Below, piece after piece: positions 8,426 to 17,518 of a stretch of DNA of 64,000 nt. Source of the DNA: DTU013 sp964512095 (lineage in GTDB: Bacteria > Bacillota > Clostridia > Acetivibrionales > DTU013); contig CAZEIH010000009.1 of the NCBI GenBank assembly GCA_964512095.1, positions 1 through 64,000 of the forward strand, in the 5' to 3' direction. The notes below the pieces were generated by a model that worked only from the letters and a program-made list of their open reading frames with translations, did no database searches and was not told where the DNA came from. Within the stretch, counting starts at the first letter, position 1, and each line of letters begins with the position of its first letter. Made by a program: the position numbers and the translations under genes.

Positions 8426-9535
8426 ATGTTTGTAGATCTTGATAAATTCTGGGCTGATGATGAACTAGCACATGAGGACAACTGTTTCAACCAGAAAGCT
8501 CCCCAAGCCGCACTTGGCATTAGAATGAGCGAGGAATGCGTTTTTGCAGAGCTAGGGGAAGAAGGTAATCCATGGGGATACACCCCGCGCGAAAGACGTC
8601 TCGAGCTAAATAAACGGTATAATGACAAGGCTGAGAAAATTGTGGGTCGCAGATTACTACCTGAAACACTTCCCGAACCAGACGCAGATTTTCCATATGT
8701 AAAAAGAATTGGAGAGGTTTTCGAAGGCAAATATGTCCATAATGACATATCAGAGTGGCTTGAAGAATCAGTCAGCACCCCTTCCGAACTGGAAGGTCTA
8801 CTGGACAGAGTAGAAAAGCTTGATATACGTGAATTCATACTTCCGCCTGAATGGGAGAAGGAAAAGAAGCGAATTTTTGAAAAGTATGGTGTCAAGCCAT
8901 CACCTATGAGGCATATTAGAGGTCCAGTTACCCTTGCCACTTCCATATACGGTATTGAAAACCTGATATACCTTATTATTGACGAGCCGGATTTGGCAAT
9001 GCGCTTTTCCGACACTATCCTAAAGGTTATTACAGATATAGCAACAATAATGGATGAAGAAGCTGGCTATTGCGAAGCCAACCGCCCCGGGGGATTCAGC
9101 TTTGCAGATGATAACTGTTACCTGCTTACACCAGACATGTATGAATCCTTTGGATACCCGATTTTAAAATCCGTGTTTGAGTGTTGGAGTCCAAGTCCCG
9201 GCGACATGCGTTATCAGCATTCCGACTCGGCTATGGGCCACCTGCTTCCCATATTGGGCAAGCTGGACTTGAACGGAGTCAATTTCGGGCCTACTGTCCT
9301 TGTAGATGAGATACGTAAGTATATGCCTAAGGCCAGGGTAGACGGCTGTCTGGCTCCATTTACATTTATGAATAATGATACTGAGAATATTATTAAGGAA
9401 GTCAAGCGTGATTGTGAAATGGCCCGTGAATACAGGGGATTGAATATTTCAACCGCAGGCTCAATCAATAACGGAAGCTTACTAACAAGCATGCTGACAG
9501 TGATGTATGCAATACAGAATTATGGACGGTATTGA
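8426..9535 (+). CDS. Uroporphyrinogen decarboxylase-superfamily protein, probably not HemE
   Basis: A 369-residue TIM-barrel protein of the URO-D/MtaA superfamily. Family-like segments include RGPVTLAT (about 171-178), FADDNCYLLTPDMYESFGYPILK (core pieces about 225-250) and the HSD segment at 265-267. In corrinoid:CoM-type methyltransferases the zinc site is H-x-C with a later Cys. Here it reads H265-S-D267 with a single later C308, so metal binding would be altered. It lacks the N-terminal features of true HemE, and no haem gene is nearby. Downstream is a convergent AraC gene (16-bp overlap of ends), then a GH67 alpha-glucuronidase. Catalysis on a methylated sugar or a methyl-transfer step is possible but only inferred. 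Confidence 0.75.
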   Translation: MFVDLDKFWADDELAHEDNCFNQKAPQAALGIRMSEECVFAELGEEGNPWGYTPRERRLELNKRYNDKAEKIVGRRLLPETLPEPDADFPYVKRIGEVFEGKYVHNDISEWLEESVSTPSELEGLLDRVEKLDIREFILPPEWEKEKKRIFEKYGVKPSPMRHIRGPVTLATSIYGIENLIYLIIDEPDLAMRFSDTILKVITDIATIMDEEAGYCEANRPGGFSFADDNCYLLTPDMYESFGYPILKSVFECWSPSPGDMRYQHSDSAMGHLLPILGKLDLNGVNFGPTVLVDEIRKYMPKARVDGCLAPFTFMNNDTENIIKEVKRDCEMAREYRGLNISTAGSINNGSLLTSMLTVMYAIQNYGRY

Positions 9536-10332
9536 CCTCTACCCTTAAGCAGTACTGATGGCGCATAGCCCTTATATGCCCTATACACCTTGCTGAAATA
9601 GAACAAATCATCAAAACCGCTGCGGGCTGCCGCTTCACTAACACTATAACCGCCGGTTGACAACAAATTTTCAGCATTATTGATACGTATACGCGTGATA
9701 TATTGTTTAATAGTACAACCATTGGCCTTCTTAAAAAAGGCGCCGAGATATACAGGATTTAGACCTGCAATATCAGCAAGCTTAGATAATTCTAACCTGT
9801 TCATATAATTCTGGAGGATATGCTGTTTGATTCTTGCAAGCCTTGGATCCTCCTGTTGCATTGGAATCCCTGATGCAATACGGCACAAAAGGTTGTCCAG
9901 TATCAACATGAATACAGCCCGAGCTCTCATGCTATAGTTATACGACTGTTCTACCCAGATGTGGCCCAGTTCGCTATAAAGACTCATAAGCTCGGCCGAA
10001 ACACCAATTTTAACAACAGGGCTCCATGGCAGTGTAACATCATCTGTTCTCTCTGCCATACTGTGGAGCATGAAGTTGGCAGCAAAGCATTGCATGGGTT
10101 CGTCTGAACTGGTATAAGCCTGGCGTACACTACCGCTGGGCACATAGATAAGATCTCCCTGACAGAGTTTGTACTCGGTGCCATTAATGAGATATGTGGA
10201 ACGCCCCTTATATACATACGTTAAGTCGTGAAAACTAATTTCACCCTCCACTATACTCCAATTGGGCGTGCATCTTCTGTTAACGAAATAGATTAACTCA
10301 GGAGTCAAGTTGGAAAAATCGTTTTGCTGCAT
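9520..10332 (-). CDS. AraC-family transcriptional regulator
   Basis: A 270-residue regulator. The N-terminal cupin-like sensing domain (about 20-110, including TYLINGTEYKLCQGDLIYVPSG) probably binds a sugar. The C-terminal double helix-turn-helix (about 165-265) has the family pattern LSKLADIAGLNPVYLGAFFKKANG and ARSGFDDLFYFSKVYRAYKG. It is divergent from the GH67 gene across 76 bp, the usual layout of a regulator of its neighbouring polysaccharide-use gene, so it probably activates alpha-glucuronidase in response to a glucuronoxylan fragment. The ligand is inferred. Its 3' end overlaps the end of the URO-D-like gene by 16 bp. Confidence 0.92.
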   Translation of the reverse strand: MQQNDFSNLTPELIYFVNRRCTPNWSIVEGEISFHDLTYVYKGRSTYLINGTEYKLCQGDLIYVPSGSVRQAYTSSDEPMQCFAANFMLHSMAERTDDVTLPWSPVVKIGVSAELMSLYSELGHIWVEQSYNYSMRARAVFMLILDNLLCRIASGIPMQQEDPRLARIKQHILQNYMNRLELSKLADIAGLNPVYLGAFFKKANGCTIKQYITRIRINNAENLLSTGGYSVSEAAARSGFDDLFYFSKVYRAYKGYAPSVLLKGRGQYRP

Positions 10333-10408
10333 AACTACACCCGTTTTCGTTTTATACTCTTGAACTATTCTACTACAAATATACGTTTTACTGCAAGGAA
10401 GGGATAAG

Positions 10409-12502
10409 ATGACTACTCAAAACAAAAACAAGAACAAGAACAAGAATACCGGGTATGGCGCATGGTTAGGCTACAGCTCTGCTAACCGTGATGATATAAA
10501 GTATTTATCCACATTTTTCAACAGTATATGTATTGAATCCGAGGATCCAGTGCTGCTTACTGCAAGGCAGGAGTTAGAAGTAGCACTTAAGGAGATATTT
10601 GGCCAAACGCCTGTTAGCGTTAAAGAACCCAAAGCTAACGGGACGGTCGTATTGAGCATACTTTCAAAGGAGTGTGCCAAGCTGGCCGATAAAGGTATCA
10701 CCAAAAATGAAGCGGATAGAATTGGTGATGAGGGTTATATTGTTAAAAGCTGCTCCCTATACAGCAATCACTTTACAATAATAGCGGCAAAATCAGGCGT
10801 AGGGGTGCTTTACGGCGTTTTTGCACTAATACGGCATATCCTATGTGGTGACATCAATGATAATATCCAAGTAATAGATAATCCATCCATAGCATTACGA
10901 ACTATCAATCATTGGGATAATATGGATGGTTCTATAGAAAGAGGTTACGCTGGTCAATCAATTTTCTACAGAAACGACAGGATACTCATTAATAACAAAA
11001 GAATACTTGATTATGCAAGGCTATTAGCCTCCATTGGTATTAACGGGATTGTATTGAATAATGTCAATGTCCACAGTGAGGAAACAAAGCTGATAACTAC
11101 GAAGCATCTTCCAAATGTATCTAAGCTCGCTGACCTGTTTCGTCTATATGGTATAAAGACATTCCTGAGCATCAACTATTCCAGCCCAATTGAGCTTGGA
11201 GGACTTGATACAGCCGACCCTCTGGATAATGAGGTACAGTCATGGTGGAAGGAAAAGGCTGCGGAAATTTACAGCTACATACCCGATTTTGGCGGATTTC
11301 TTGTAAAGGCTGATTCTGAATTCCGTCCGGGACCCTTCACATATGGCAGAAACCATGTTGAAGGTGCAAACGTTCTAGCAGCTGCCCTAAAGCCCTTTGG
11401 CGGTATTTTGATATGGCGCTGCTTTGTTTACAACTGCAAACAGGATTGGCGGGATAAAACTACCGACAGAGCAAATGCTGCTTATGACAATTTTATGCCC
11501 CTTGACGGTGAATTTGATGATAATGTACTACTCCAGATAAAAAACGGACCCATGGATTTCCAGGTTAGAGAGCCGGTTTCACCTCTTCTGGGCGGTCTAA
11601 AAAAATCGAATATTGTGCTGGAATTACAAATTACCCAGGAATACACAGGCCAACAAAGGCATCTGTGTTACCTTTCTCAAATTTGGAAGAATACGTTGGA
11701 TTTTGATACCCACAGCCGGGGTAACAACAGCACAGTAGCAAGCCTGCTTACACAGGGAGCCAAAAATGGTGAGATGTCAGGCATTACAGCCGTATCAAAT
11801 ATCGGTGATGATATGAACTGGACAGGGCATGATCTGGCGCAGTCAAATCTTTACTGCTTTGGCAGACTAGCATGGAATCCCAGCCTTACATCGGAAGCAA
11901 TTGCTAAGGAATGGATTATCCAGACCTTTGGAAGGGACGACATAGTTATTGATACCCTTACCGGTATGCTGATAGATTCATATAATATATACGAAAGCTA
12001 CACTGTACCATTAGGTATTGGTTGGATGGTCAACCCTCATCATCATTATGGCCCCAATGTAGACGGTTACGAATATTCACCATGGGGAACGTATCACAGG
12101 GCAGACCATAATGGCATAGGCGTAGACAGGACCATAGCTACAGGAACGGGTAACACTGGCAGGTACTTTCCACCCAACTCGACAATATATGAAAACCCTG
12201 AAACTTGCCCAGAGGAGCTACTTCTGTTTTTCCATCACATACCCTATAAATACAAACTCAAGTCAGGTGTCACATTGATTCAACATATTTATGACACTCA
12301 TTTTGAAGGCGCAGAAAAAGCAGCAGAGCTCGTTGATAGATGGCAGAGTCTCCATAACAGGATTAACATTCAGTGTAGCCAGCGCGTTCTGGAAAGGCTT
12401 GAAGAACAGGCTGCGCACGCATGTGAATGGCGGGACGTGATAAACTCATACTTCTTACGCAAAAGTGGAATCCAGGATGAAAAATCCCGTAAAATATACT
12501 GA
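10409..12502 (+). CDS. GH67 alpha-glucuronidase
   Basis: A 697-residue glycoside hydrolase that removes (4-O-methyl-)D-glucuronic acid from the non-reducing end of xylo-oligosaccharides. Domains in order: an N-terminal beta-sandwich (about 15-150), a TIM-barrel catalytic domain (about 155-490) and a C-terminal helical domain. Family motifs include ADSEFRPGPFTYGR, MPLDGEFDDNVLLQIKNGP, DFQVREPVSPL and the ending region with HHHYGP and YHRADHNGIG. There is no signal peptide, so it acts in the cytoplasm on imported oligomers, as usual for GH67. The first 15 residues are a Lys/Asn repeat from AAC-AAG repeats, probably neutral. The start is ATG behind AAGGAAGGG. It is divergent from its likely AraC regulator. 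No xylanase or transporter is in the window. Confidence 0.95.
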   Translation: MTTQNKNKNKNKNTGYGAWLGYSSANRDDIKYLSTFFNSICIESEDPVLLTARQELEVALKEIFGQTPVSVKEPKANGTVVLSILSKECAKLADKGITKNEADRIGDEGYIVKSCSLYSNHFTIIAAKSGVGVLYGVFALIRHILCGDINDNIQVIDNPSIALRTINHWDNMDGSIERGYAGQSIFYRNDRILINNKRILDYARLLASIGINGIVLNNVNVHSEETKLITTKHLPNVSKLADLFRLYGIKTFLSINYSSPIELGGLDTADPLDNEVQSWWKEKAAEIYSYIPDFGGFLVKADSEFRPGPFTYGRNHVEGANVLAAALKPFGGILIWRCFVYNCKQDWRDKTTDRANAAYDNFMPLDGEFDDNVLLQIKNGPMDFQVREPVSPLLGGLKKSNIVLELQITQEYTGQQRHLCYLSQIWKNTLDFDTHSRGNNSTVASLLTQGAKNGEMSGITAVSNIGDDMNWTGHDLAQSNLYCFGRLAWNPSLTSEAIAKEWIIQTFGRDDIVIDTLTGMLIDSYNIYESYTVPLGIGWMVNPHHHYGPNVDGYEYSPWGTYHRADHNGIGVDRTIATGTGNTGRYFPPNSTIYENPETCPEELLLFFHHIPYKYKLKSGVTLIQHIYDTHFEGAEKAAELVDRWQSLHNRINIQCSQRVLERLEEQAAHACEWRDVINSYFLRKSGIQDEKSRKIY

Positions 12503-12582
12503 GACCGGTCCCTCTGTCACCCCTTGTAATGTGCTAATTCATTTGATATACTAATAAAAACCATCGGGATGAGGTGTTTTTC

Positions 12583-13878
12583 ATGACTGTGGCAGATATC
12601 AGCAAGAGAGTAAAGTCAGCTTCAATAAAGCTGGCAGCGTCTACGACGCCAGATAAAAACAAGGCACTGCTTAATATAGCAGATGAGCTTTTTAAGCAGA
12701 AGGAAGAAATTTTCAGAGCAAATCAGATGGATTTAGAGAGAAGCGAAGCTGAAAAATTGGCCTTTCCCTTGCTTAAAAGACTTAAATTTGATGAATCCAA
12801 GCTCAATGATGTTATATCAGGCATTCATAGCCTTGTTAACCTTGAGGATCCGGTAGGCATTACACTGCTTTCAACACAGATGGATGAGGGTCTGGAGCTT
12901 TACAGGGTCACCTGCCCCATCGGCGTTATAGGGATAATATTTGAGTCCAGACCTGATGCCCTGGTTCAGATATCTACACTATGCCTCAAAAGCGGAAACG
13001 GAGTGCTGCTCAAAGGCGGCTCTGAAGCCATTGAAACCAACAGAATACTGGCAAACATTATTATTTCGGCATCTGAAGCAGCCGGTATGCCAAAAGGCTG
13101 GTGCGGCCTCCTTGAAACGCGTTCAGACATAAACCAAATGTTAAAGCATGATAAATATGTTGATCTGATAATACCAAGAGGATCTAATGAATTTGTAAGA
13201 TATATAATGGATAATACAAACATACCTGTTATGGGCCACGCAGATGGCATTTGTCATTGCTATATTGATGCCTCAGCGGATACCAGTATGGCCCTATCCA
13301 TAGCAATAGATTCAAAGACCCAGTATGTAGCTGTATGCAATACTATGGAAACCCTTCTTGTCCATGAAGCTAAAGCAAAAGAATTCCTTCCCCTGCTCAA
13401 GCAAGCAGCGGATAACAAAAAGCTGGAGCTATCAGGATGTAGCAAGACTACTGCAATCATTCCAGTAGCAGCGGCTACGGAGGATGACTGGAATACTGAA
13501 TACCTGGACTATAAGCTATCGATAAAAGTGGTGAATAGCCTTGATGAAGCCATGGATCATATCAACACCTACGGCTCAGGCCATACCGATTCCATTGTTA
13601 CGTCAGACAAAAATAACGCTGCCCGCTTCATGTCCCTAGTGGATTCAGGCAACGTAATGTGGAATTGCTCAACCAGATTCAGCGACGGCTTTAAGTACGG
13701 ACTTGGTGCAGAGGTGGGCATAAGCACAGGTAAGCTTCACGCCCGTGGCCCAGTGGGCCTTGAGGGTCTTGTAATATATAAATATAAGCTGTTAGGAAAT
13801 GGACAAATCGTCTCTGACTACGCAGAAAATAGGAGCAGCTTTACCCATGTAAAGCTTAATAGGAACTGTCCATTATAG
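12583..13878 (+). CDS. proA: Gamma-glutamyl phosphate reductase
   Basis: A 431-residue NADPH-dependent enzyme of proline synthesis that reduces L-glutamyl 5-phosphate to the semialdehyde. It has an aldehyde-dehydrogenase fold. Visible motifs are CPIGVIGIIFESRPDA, LLKGGSEA and the active-site Cys in AVCNTMETLLVHE, followed by TYGSGHTDSI and the GLGAEVGISTGKLHARGPVGLE ending typical of ProA. Start: ATG at 12583 has GAGG 8 nt upstream. The in-frame GTG at 12574 overlaps that box and is less likely. proB is not adjacent, unlike in many bacteria. A strong terminator follows. Confidence 0.96.
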   Translation: MTVADISKRVKSASIKLAASTTPDKNKALLNIADELFKQKEEIFRANQMDLERSEAEKLAFPLLKRLKFDESKLNDVISGIHSLVNLEDPVGITLLSTQMDEGLELYRVTCPIGVIGIIFESRPDALVQISTLCLKSGNGVLLKGGSEAIETNRILANIIISASEAAGMPKGWCGLLETRSDINQMLKHDKYVDLIIPRGSNEFVRYIMDNTNIPVMGHADGICHCYIDASADTSMALSIAIDSKTQYVAVCNTMETLLVHEAKAKEFLPLLKQAADNKKLELSGCSKTTAIIPVAAATEDDWNTEYLDYKLSIKVVNSLDEAMDHINTYGSGHTDSIVTSDKNNAARFMSLVDSGNVMWNCSTRFSDGFKYGLGAEVGISTGKLHARGPVGLEGLVIYKYKLLGNGQIVSDYAENRSSFTHVKLNRNCPL

Positions 13879-13896
13879 TCCTTAAAAACCATACCT

Positions 13897-13925
13897 CCTC
13901 TGCTTTGTAAAGCAGAGGTTTTTTT
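13897..13925 (+). terminator. Rho-independent terminator after proA
   Basis: The stem CCTCTGCTTT/AAAGCAGAGG is followed by at least seven T. Confidence 0.9.
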
Positions 13926-13997
13926 CATTTATACCTCGATAATGAAACATTATCTTAGATTTTACATAATATGAATTAAAAAAGAAGTAATGGTGGT

Positions 13998-14396
13998 ATG
14001 ATGGAAAACTCACTAAAAATAGAGTCTATAACAAATGGGATTCTTACTATTCAAAAAATAAGGGATTTGTACAAAAATGGGCAACGATTAGCAGAAGGCA
14101 GTAGTAACAGCTCTGTTCATCCCGACAAGCTAATGCTTATGCGAGAAGTTCTTTCCACTGTCGCTGAGCTTATGCCTCAGACTAGAAGCGGCATCTTCAG
14201 TAACGCCTTTGAGCAGGGCACCCGCTTTAGCGGCGCCTATAGAGAGCTTAAGCGTCAAGTGGGCAGTATGAGCAGGGTTACTCCCAGACAGGAGGACTTT
14301 TTCAAGACCCTTAGGCTTCTATTGCCTATACTCGACCTGAAGCACAAGGTCTATATGGATAAGCTAGTAAGAATAGTCGATATATTAATGTCCTGA
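13998..14396 (+). CDS. Conserved-looking hypothetical protein, 132 aa
   Basis: A soluble helical protein with no signal peptide or membrane segment and no motif I can assign. The middle part (about 45-100) is rich in Arg, Met and Leu, with PQTRSGIFSNAFEQG and RVTPRQEDFFKTLRLLLPIL. Start: tandem ATGs at 13998 and 14001 lie behind a GGTGG-type site; either is possible. It has its own upstream space between the proA terminator and mecA and may be cotranscribed with mecA, though an inverted repeat (about 14460-14489) lies between them. The function is unknown. Confidence 0.7.
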   Translation: MMENSLKIESITNGILTIQKIRDLYKNGQRLAEGSSNSSVHPDKLMLMREVLSTVAELMPQTRSGIFSNAFEQGTRFSGAYRELKRQVGSMSRVTPRQEDFFKTLRLLLPILDLKHKVYMDKLVRIVDILMS

Positions 14397-14552
14397 CAAC
14401 CCTGTCATAACCCGGGAAATACAAACAAAAGGTCATTCTTTGAGCCAATGTACTATAATATACTTCTCTTTTCTTGTTTTAAGAAGTATAATGAAATTAG
14501 GGTAATATAAAAAACATACATTGTTTAGATGTCCGTATATAATGGTGATAAT

Positions 14553-15179
14553 ATGAAAATAGAGAGAATTAGCGATAATATAATTAAGGTAACCATATCA
14601 TATAACGATCTAGAAGAAAGGAATGTTGATCTCAACGCTCTTAACTACAACACGCCTGCCGTACAGGAGCTCTTCTGGGAACTGATGGAGCAGGCTGAGG
14701 AGCAGCTGGGCTTTAGCCTTACCGATTCACAGCTTGTCATAGAACCGGTTCCCGACTCAAATGATGGATTCGTTATCACTATTACCAGAATAGATGAGGA
14801 TGGTGAATTTGAGTCCATCCACAAATATATTAAAAGCAAGATGAGAAAAAGCGATCTTCGTGTAAAAAAGAAGAGTCGTAAGGTTTCATCTCCTATTTGG
14901 GTATACTCCTTCAGGGCATTAAACGACATCTGCGAGCTTGCAGACAGGCTGGATATACACTACAGCGGCGAAAGTACACTCTATAGATGTAGAGATACCT
15001 ATTATCTATTATTGACAAGAAGCGGCCTGCTAACATCTGACATAAAAATGTTTGAACTAATGCTTGCTGAGTATGGATATAAAATTACCAACACCAACTT
15101 CATTGAAGGATATTTAAATGAATATGGAGAGAAGATAATAGACTACAATGCCCTTGAGGTACTACGCCGATTTTATTGA
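14553..15179 (+). CDS. mecA: MecA-like ClpC adaptor protein
   Basis: A 208-residue adaptor that in relatives hands substrates to the ClpCP protease. The N-terminal domain begins MKIERISDNIIKVTISYNDLEER, close to MecA. An acidic/charged linker (about 80-112) leads to the C-terminal ClpC-binding domain with the FRALNDICELADRL helix and the final EYGYKITNTNFIEGYLNEYG segment. The start at 14553 (GGTGA upstream) fits the family N-terminus better than the ATG at 14529, which has no ribosome binding site. It converges with the VanW-type gene, with 6 bp between stops. Targets such as ComK are not implied by the context. Confidence 0.88.
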   Translation: MKIERISDNIIKVTISYNDLEERNVDLNALNYNTPAVQELFWELMEQAEEQLGFSLTDSQLVIEPVPDSNDGFVITITRIDEDGEFESIHKYIKSKMRKSDLRVKKKSRKVSSPIWVYSFRALNDICELADRLDIHYSGESTLYRCRDTYYLLLTRSGLLTSDIKMFELMLAEYGYKITNTNFIEGYLNEYGEKIIDYNALEVLRRFY

Positions 15180-15185
15180 TTCAGG

Positions 15186-16499
15186 TCACTTGTTATCGTT
15201 TTGGATTGTCTCAGTAGTGGGAGGAATTTGGACTATCGAGGTTTCTGCCTCGTATTGATCTGTACTGATAAACTCATTATTTCTGAACACCTTAACCGAA
15301 ATTCCCTTTTTCCCAGGATTTAAAACAATTTTTTCCCCTGGCTTAAGATCCTCCTTTTCCACATAATATACCGGAGGCTCAAATTCTTGTATGGTTTCAG
15401 TTCGAATCACGGATTTCTCTGCCTTATCCTCCCTACTACCCCCAATAGCAACAGTAACAACGCTACCATTTTTTACAGCAAACACTACCAGCTTATTTTC
15501 ATAGGTATTGCTAAATTTAACATCACCTGCATTTCCTGATATCCACGCATCCAACCCGGGCTCTATATAATCTACAGTTATTTTATGGCGCAATCTGATA
15601 ATTGTTTCCTTTGGCATTCCAGCGGTAAGAAGTGCTGCATACAAGGTTGACGCTACCTGATCATAGCCGTCATTTTCATATTCTTCTCCATCCCCCAGTT
15701 CAAGACTTTCTGCGAAGGAAAATTCATTCTCGCCTGCTGGAGCCAACATTGTCCCATCTATTTTCTCAACGGCATACTGTATACTCTCGGATATGGAGCT
15801 ATCCTTTATACTGGTGGAATACTCACCAAGCACCTGCTGAATATCATCGTAGTCTTTAATCGTCACATCCGCCACAATGGTTTTTAACGCTCCTGCGTCA
15901 TTTAGGTTTACAACAACAAAAGGATTGGATGACATAGTATTTTCCAGAAGCTTAACAGTGGCATTTACGTCTAGCATAAGGCCCGGATTGTCAGCCTCTT
16001 TTTCTATGATACCATCTTTATAATATACTCTTGCATCAGTAGGCGATGTGTTGATTTCTTTCGATAATTCCGCTAGCTCCATCCTCAGCTTGCTTTCACT
16101 GAACTTCACCACAGGGGTAATAACGGTTCTATGATGTCCAAAATGCATATTTATAAGGCGGGGTATGTCTCCAATGCTCTTAACAGTTTTAATGGCTGCT
16201 AACGTAGCTTCACTGTCAACATATGCATCTATATTTGAAAATGATATTTCAGATATATCCGTAGCACTTGTGCGTAACTGCAGCGTGTGCTGTCTGAATT
16301 TGGCGCCATATTCGGCATCTATTGCTTTTGCAGCCTCCCCATAGCCCATGGTACCTATATGTACTTCACCTACATATACGTTCTCCGGTATTTCTCTAAT
16401 AGAAGCATTGAACAAAACCGCAATGCCTGTTGCCATAGCGATAATACTTTGAATTACTATCATCAAAAAAATCAGCAGTGTCTTACGAGTTTTGTCCAC
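15186..16499 (-). CDS. VanW/YoaR-like protein with G5 domain
   Basis: About 437 residues, membrane-anchored and extracytoplasmic. One membrane helix near the N-terminus (about 8-32) is followed by a YoaR-type putative peptidoglycan-binding domain (about 40-230), a short VanW-like domain (about 240-330; NDGYDQVASTLYAALLTAGM) and a C-terminal G5 domain (about 355-420; PPVYYVEKEDLKPGEKIVLNPGKKG). The role is probably wall binding, known only by family. Start: two TTG codons at 16508 and 16505 lie too close to the CGGAG box; GTG at 16499 has 9-nt spacing and gives MDKTRKTLL. It is the last gene of a minus-strand series. Confidence 0.85.
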   Translation of the reverse strand: MDKTRKTLLIFLMIVIQSIIAMATGIAVLFNASIREIPENVYVGEVHIGTMGYGEAAKAIDAEYGAKFRQHTLQLRTSATDISEISFSNIDAYVDSEATLAAIKTVKSIGDIPRLINMHFGHHRTVITPVVKFSESKLRMELAELSKEINTSPTDARVYYKDGIIEKEADNPGLMLDVNATVKLLENTMSSNPFVVVNLNDAGALKTIVADVTIKDYDDIQQVLGEYSTSIKDSSISESIQYAVEKIDGTMLAPAGENEFSFAESLELGDGEEYENDGYDQVASTLYAALLTAGMPKETIIRLRHKITVDYIEPGLDAWISGNAGDVKFSNTYENKLVVFAVKNGSVVTVAIGGSREDKAEKSVIRTETIQEFEPPVYYVEKEDLKPGEKIVLNPGKKGISVKVFRNNEFISTDQYEAETSIVQIPPTTETIQNDNK

Positions 16500-16541
16500 A
16501 AGCAACAACTCCGTCTGTTTTTCTTTTGTCTCCCTCTAACA

Positions 16542-16576
16542 AAAGAGTATAAAGTACTCAGTACTTTATACTCTTT
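16542..16576 (-). terminator. Terminator between PRC-barrel and VanW-type genes
   Basis: A perfect 16-bp stem, AAAGAGTATAAAGTAC with its complement, and a 3-nt loop. It is followed on the minus strand by TTTTGTT. It lies 10 bp after the PRC-barrel stop. Confidence 0.8.
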
Positions 16577-16585
16577 ATTTTATCA

Positions 16586-17476
16586 TCACGCCCGGTTATT
16601 CATTACGAGCTCTACTAGCTTATCCTTTGCCTTTGCCTCGTCTATTACTGCATCGTCTATCTGCATACCCTCGCTGATGATTGTATTTCCATCGTTGTCC
16701 ACCAAGGTCCTTGTGGCATATCTTCCCTTCAGGTATTGGCGCTGTCGTTGCTCGAAGAGGGCTGACGCATTATCGGAACCGCCGCCGGCATCTTCCTGCT
16801 GTGTATCCTGCTGTAAATCTATATCAGCAGGTTCAGTGCTGTCAATTATATCAGTTGCATCAAAGGTACTAAATGAATCTAAATAGTCCTCATTAGTCAC
16901 AATGCTTCCTGTTTCTTCTAAACCCTCGCTATTTTTTTTTTCCATATCTAAGTCGGGGGCTTCACTGTCCAACTGATCCGGAGTATCCAGCAATGAATCT
17001 GCAATATCCTCCTTAACAACTGTCAGGTTCTTACCAAAGGTTATTACAGACTCTCTCGGAATCAAGCGTACCTTTTTCTGAGTAATATCAGCTATAAACT
17101 CAAGCCCTGTGATTTTACAGCCGTCATTTTCATCTACATATATGTCACCGATTTCACCAATAAGGCTGCCCTTCTTTGTAAGCACCTTGGTACCCTTTAC
17201 CCTGATATCGTTCTGCAGAAGCTGTATGGCCTCGGGAATCCTGCTTATATCGGTAATAACACCCTCATTTTCAATGGTGAGAGCATACTCTCCGATACCC
17301 GCGACATCATCGGTAGGAATGACTCTTGCACTGAATATTTGAATCCCGCTGTCTACAACTATATAGTCTATGGCACCCCTGTCTGCATTTATTATAATGC
17401 TTTTGACCCTGCCAGCCTCCATACCATCGGATATGCTAATTATAGGCAATCCCAGTATTCTTTGAGTCTTTTTCAT
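16586..17476 (-). CDS. PRC-barrel domain protein
   Basis: A 296-residue soluble protein with two PRC-barrel-like domains. The first is at about 1-80 (GLPIISISDGMEAGRVKSIIINADRGAIDYIVVD pattern) and the second at about 88-165 (GTKVLTKKGSLIGEIGDIYVDENDG, then VRLIPRESVITFG). An acidic, disordered linker (about 168-245) leads to a basic tail with a short helix. PRC barrels bind RNA or proteins in several settings; in Firmicutes similar proteins accompany sporulation or envelope genes. No precise role can be assigned. It may share a promoter with the gene upstream, 42 bp away. Confidence 0.8.
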   Translation of the reverse strand: MKKTQRILGLPIISISDGMEAGRVKSIIINADRGAIDYIVVDSGIQIFSARVIPTDDVAGIGEYALTIENEGVITDISRIPEAIQLLQNDIRVKGTKVLTKKGSLIGEIGDIYVDENDGCKITGLEFIADITQKKVRLIPRESVITFGKNLTVVKEDIADSLLDTPDQLDSEAPDLDMEKKNSEGLEETGSIVTNEDYLDSFSTFDATDIIDSTEPADIDLQQDTQQEDAGGGSDNASALFEQRQRQYLKGRYATRTLVDNDGNTIISEGMQIDDAVIDEAKAKDKLVELVMNNRA

Positions 17477-17518
17477 GTAAAAATACCCTCCTTAAAATCG
17501 TAGCAAACCATTTACCTG

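Noticed and set aside
8398..9015. 205-residue minus-strand frame opposite the URO-D-like gene
   Set aside because: It is Ser-rich with no family match or start site, and it is antisense to a clear gene.
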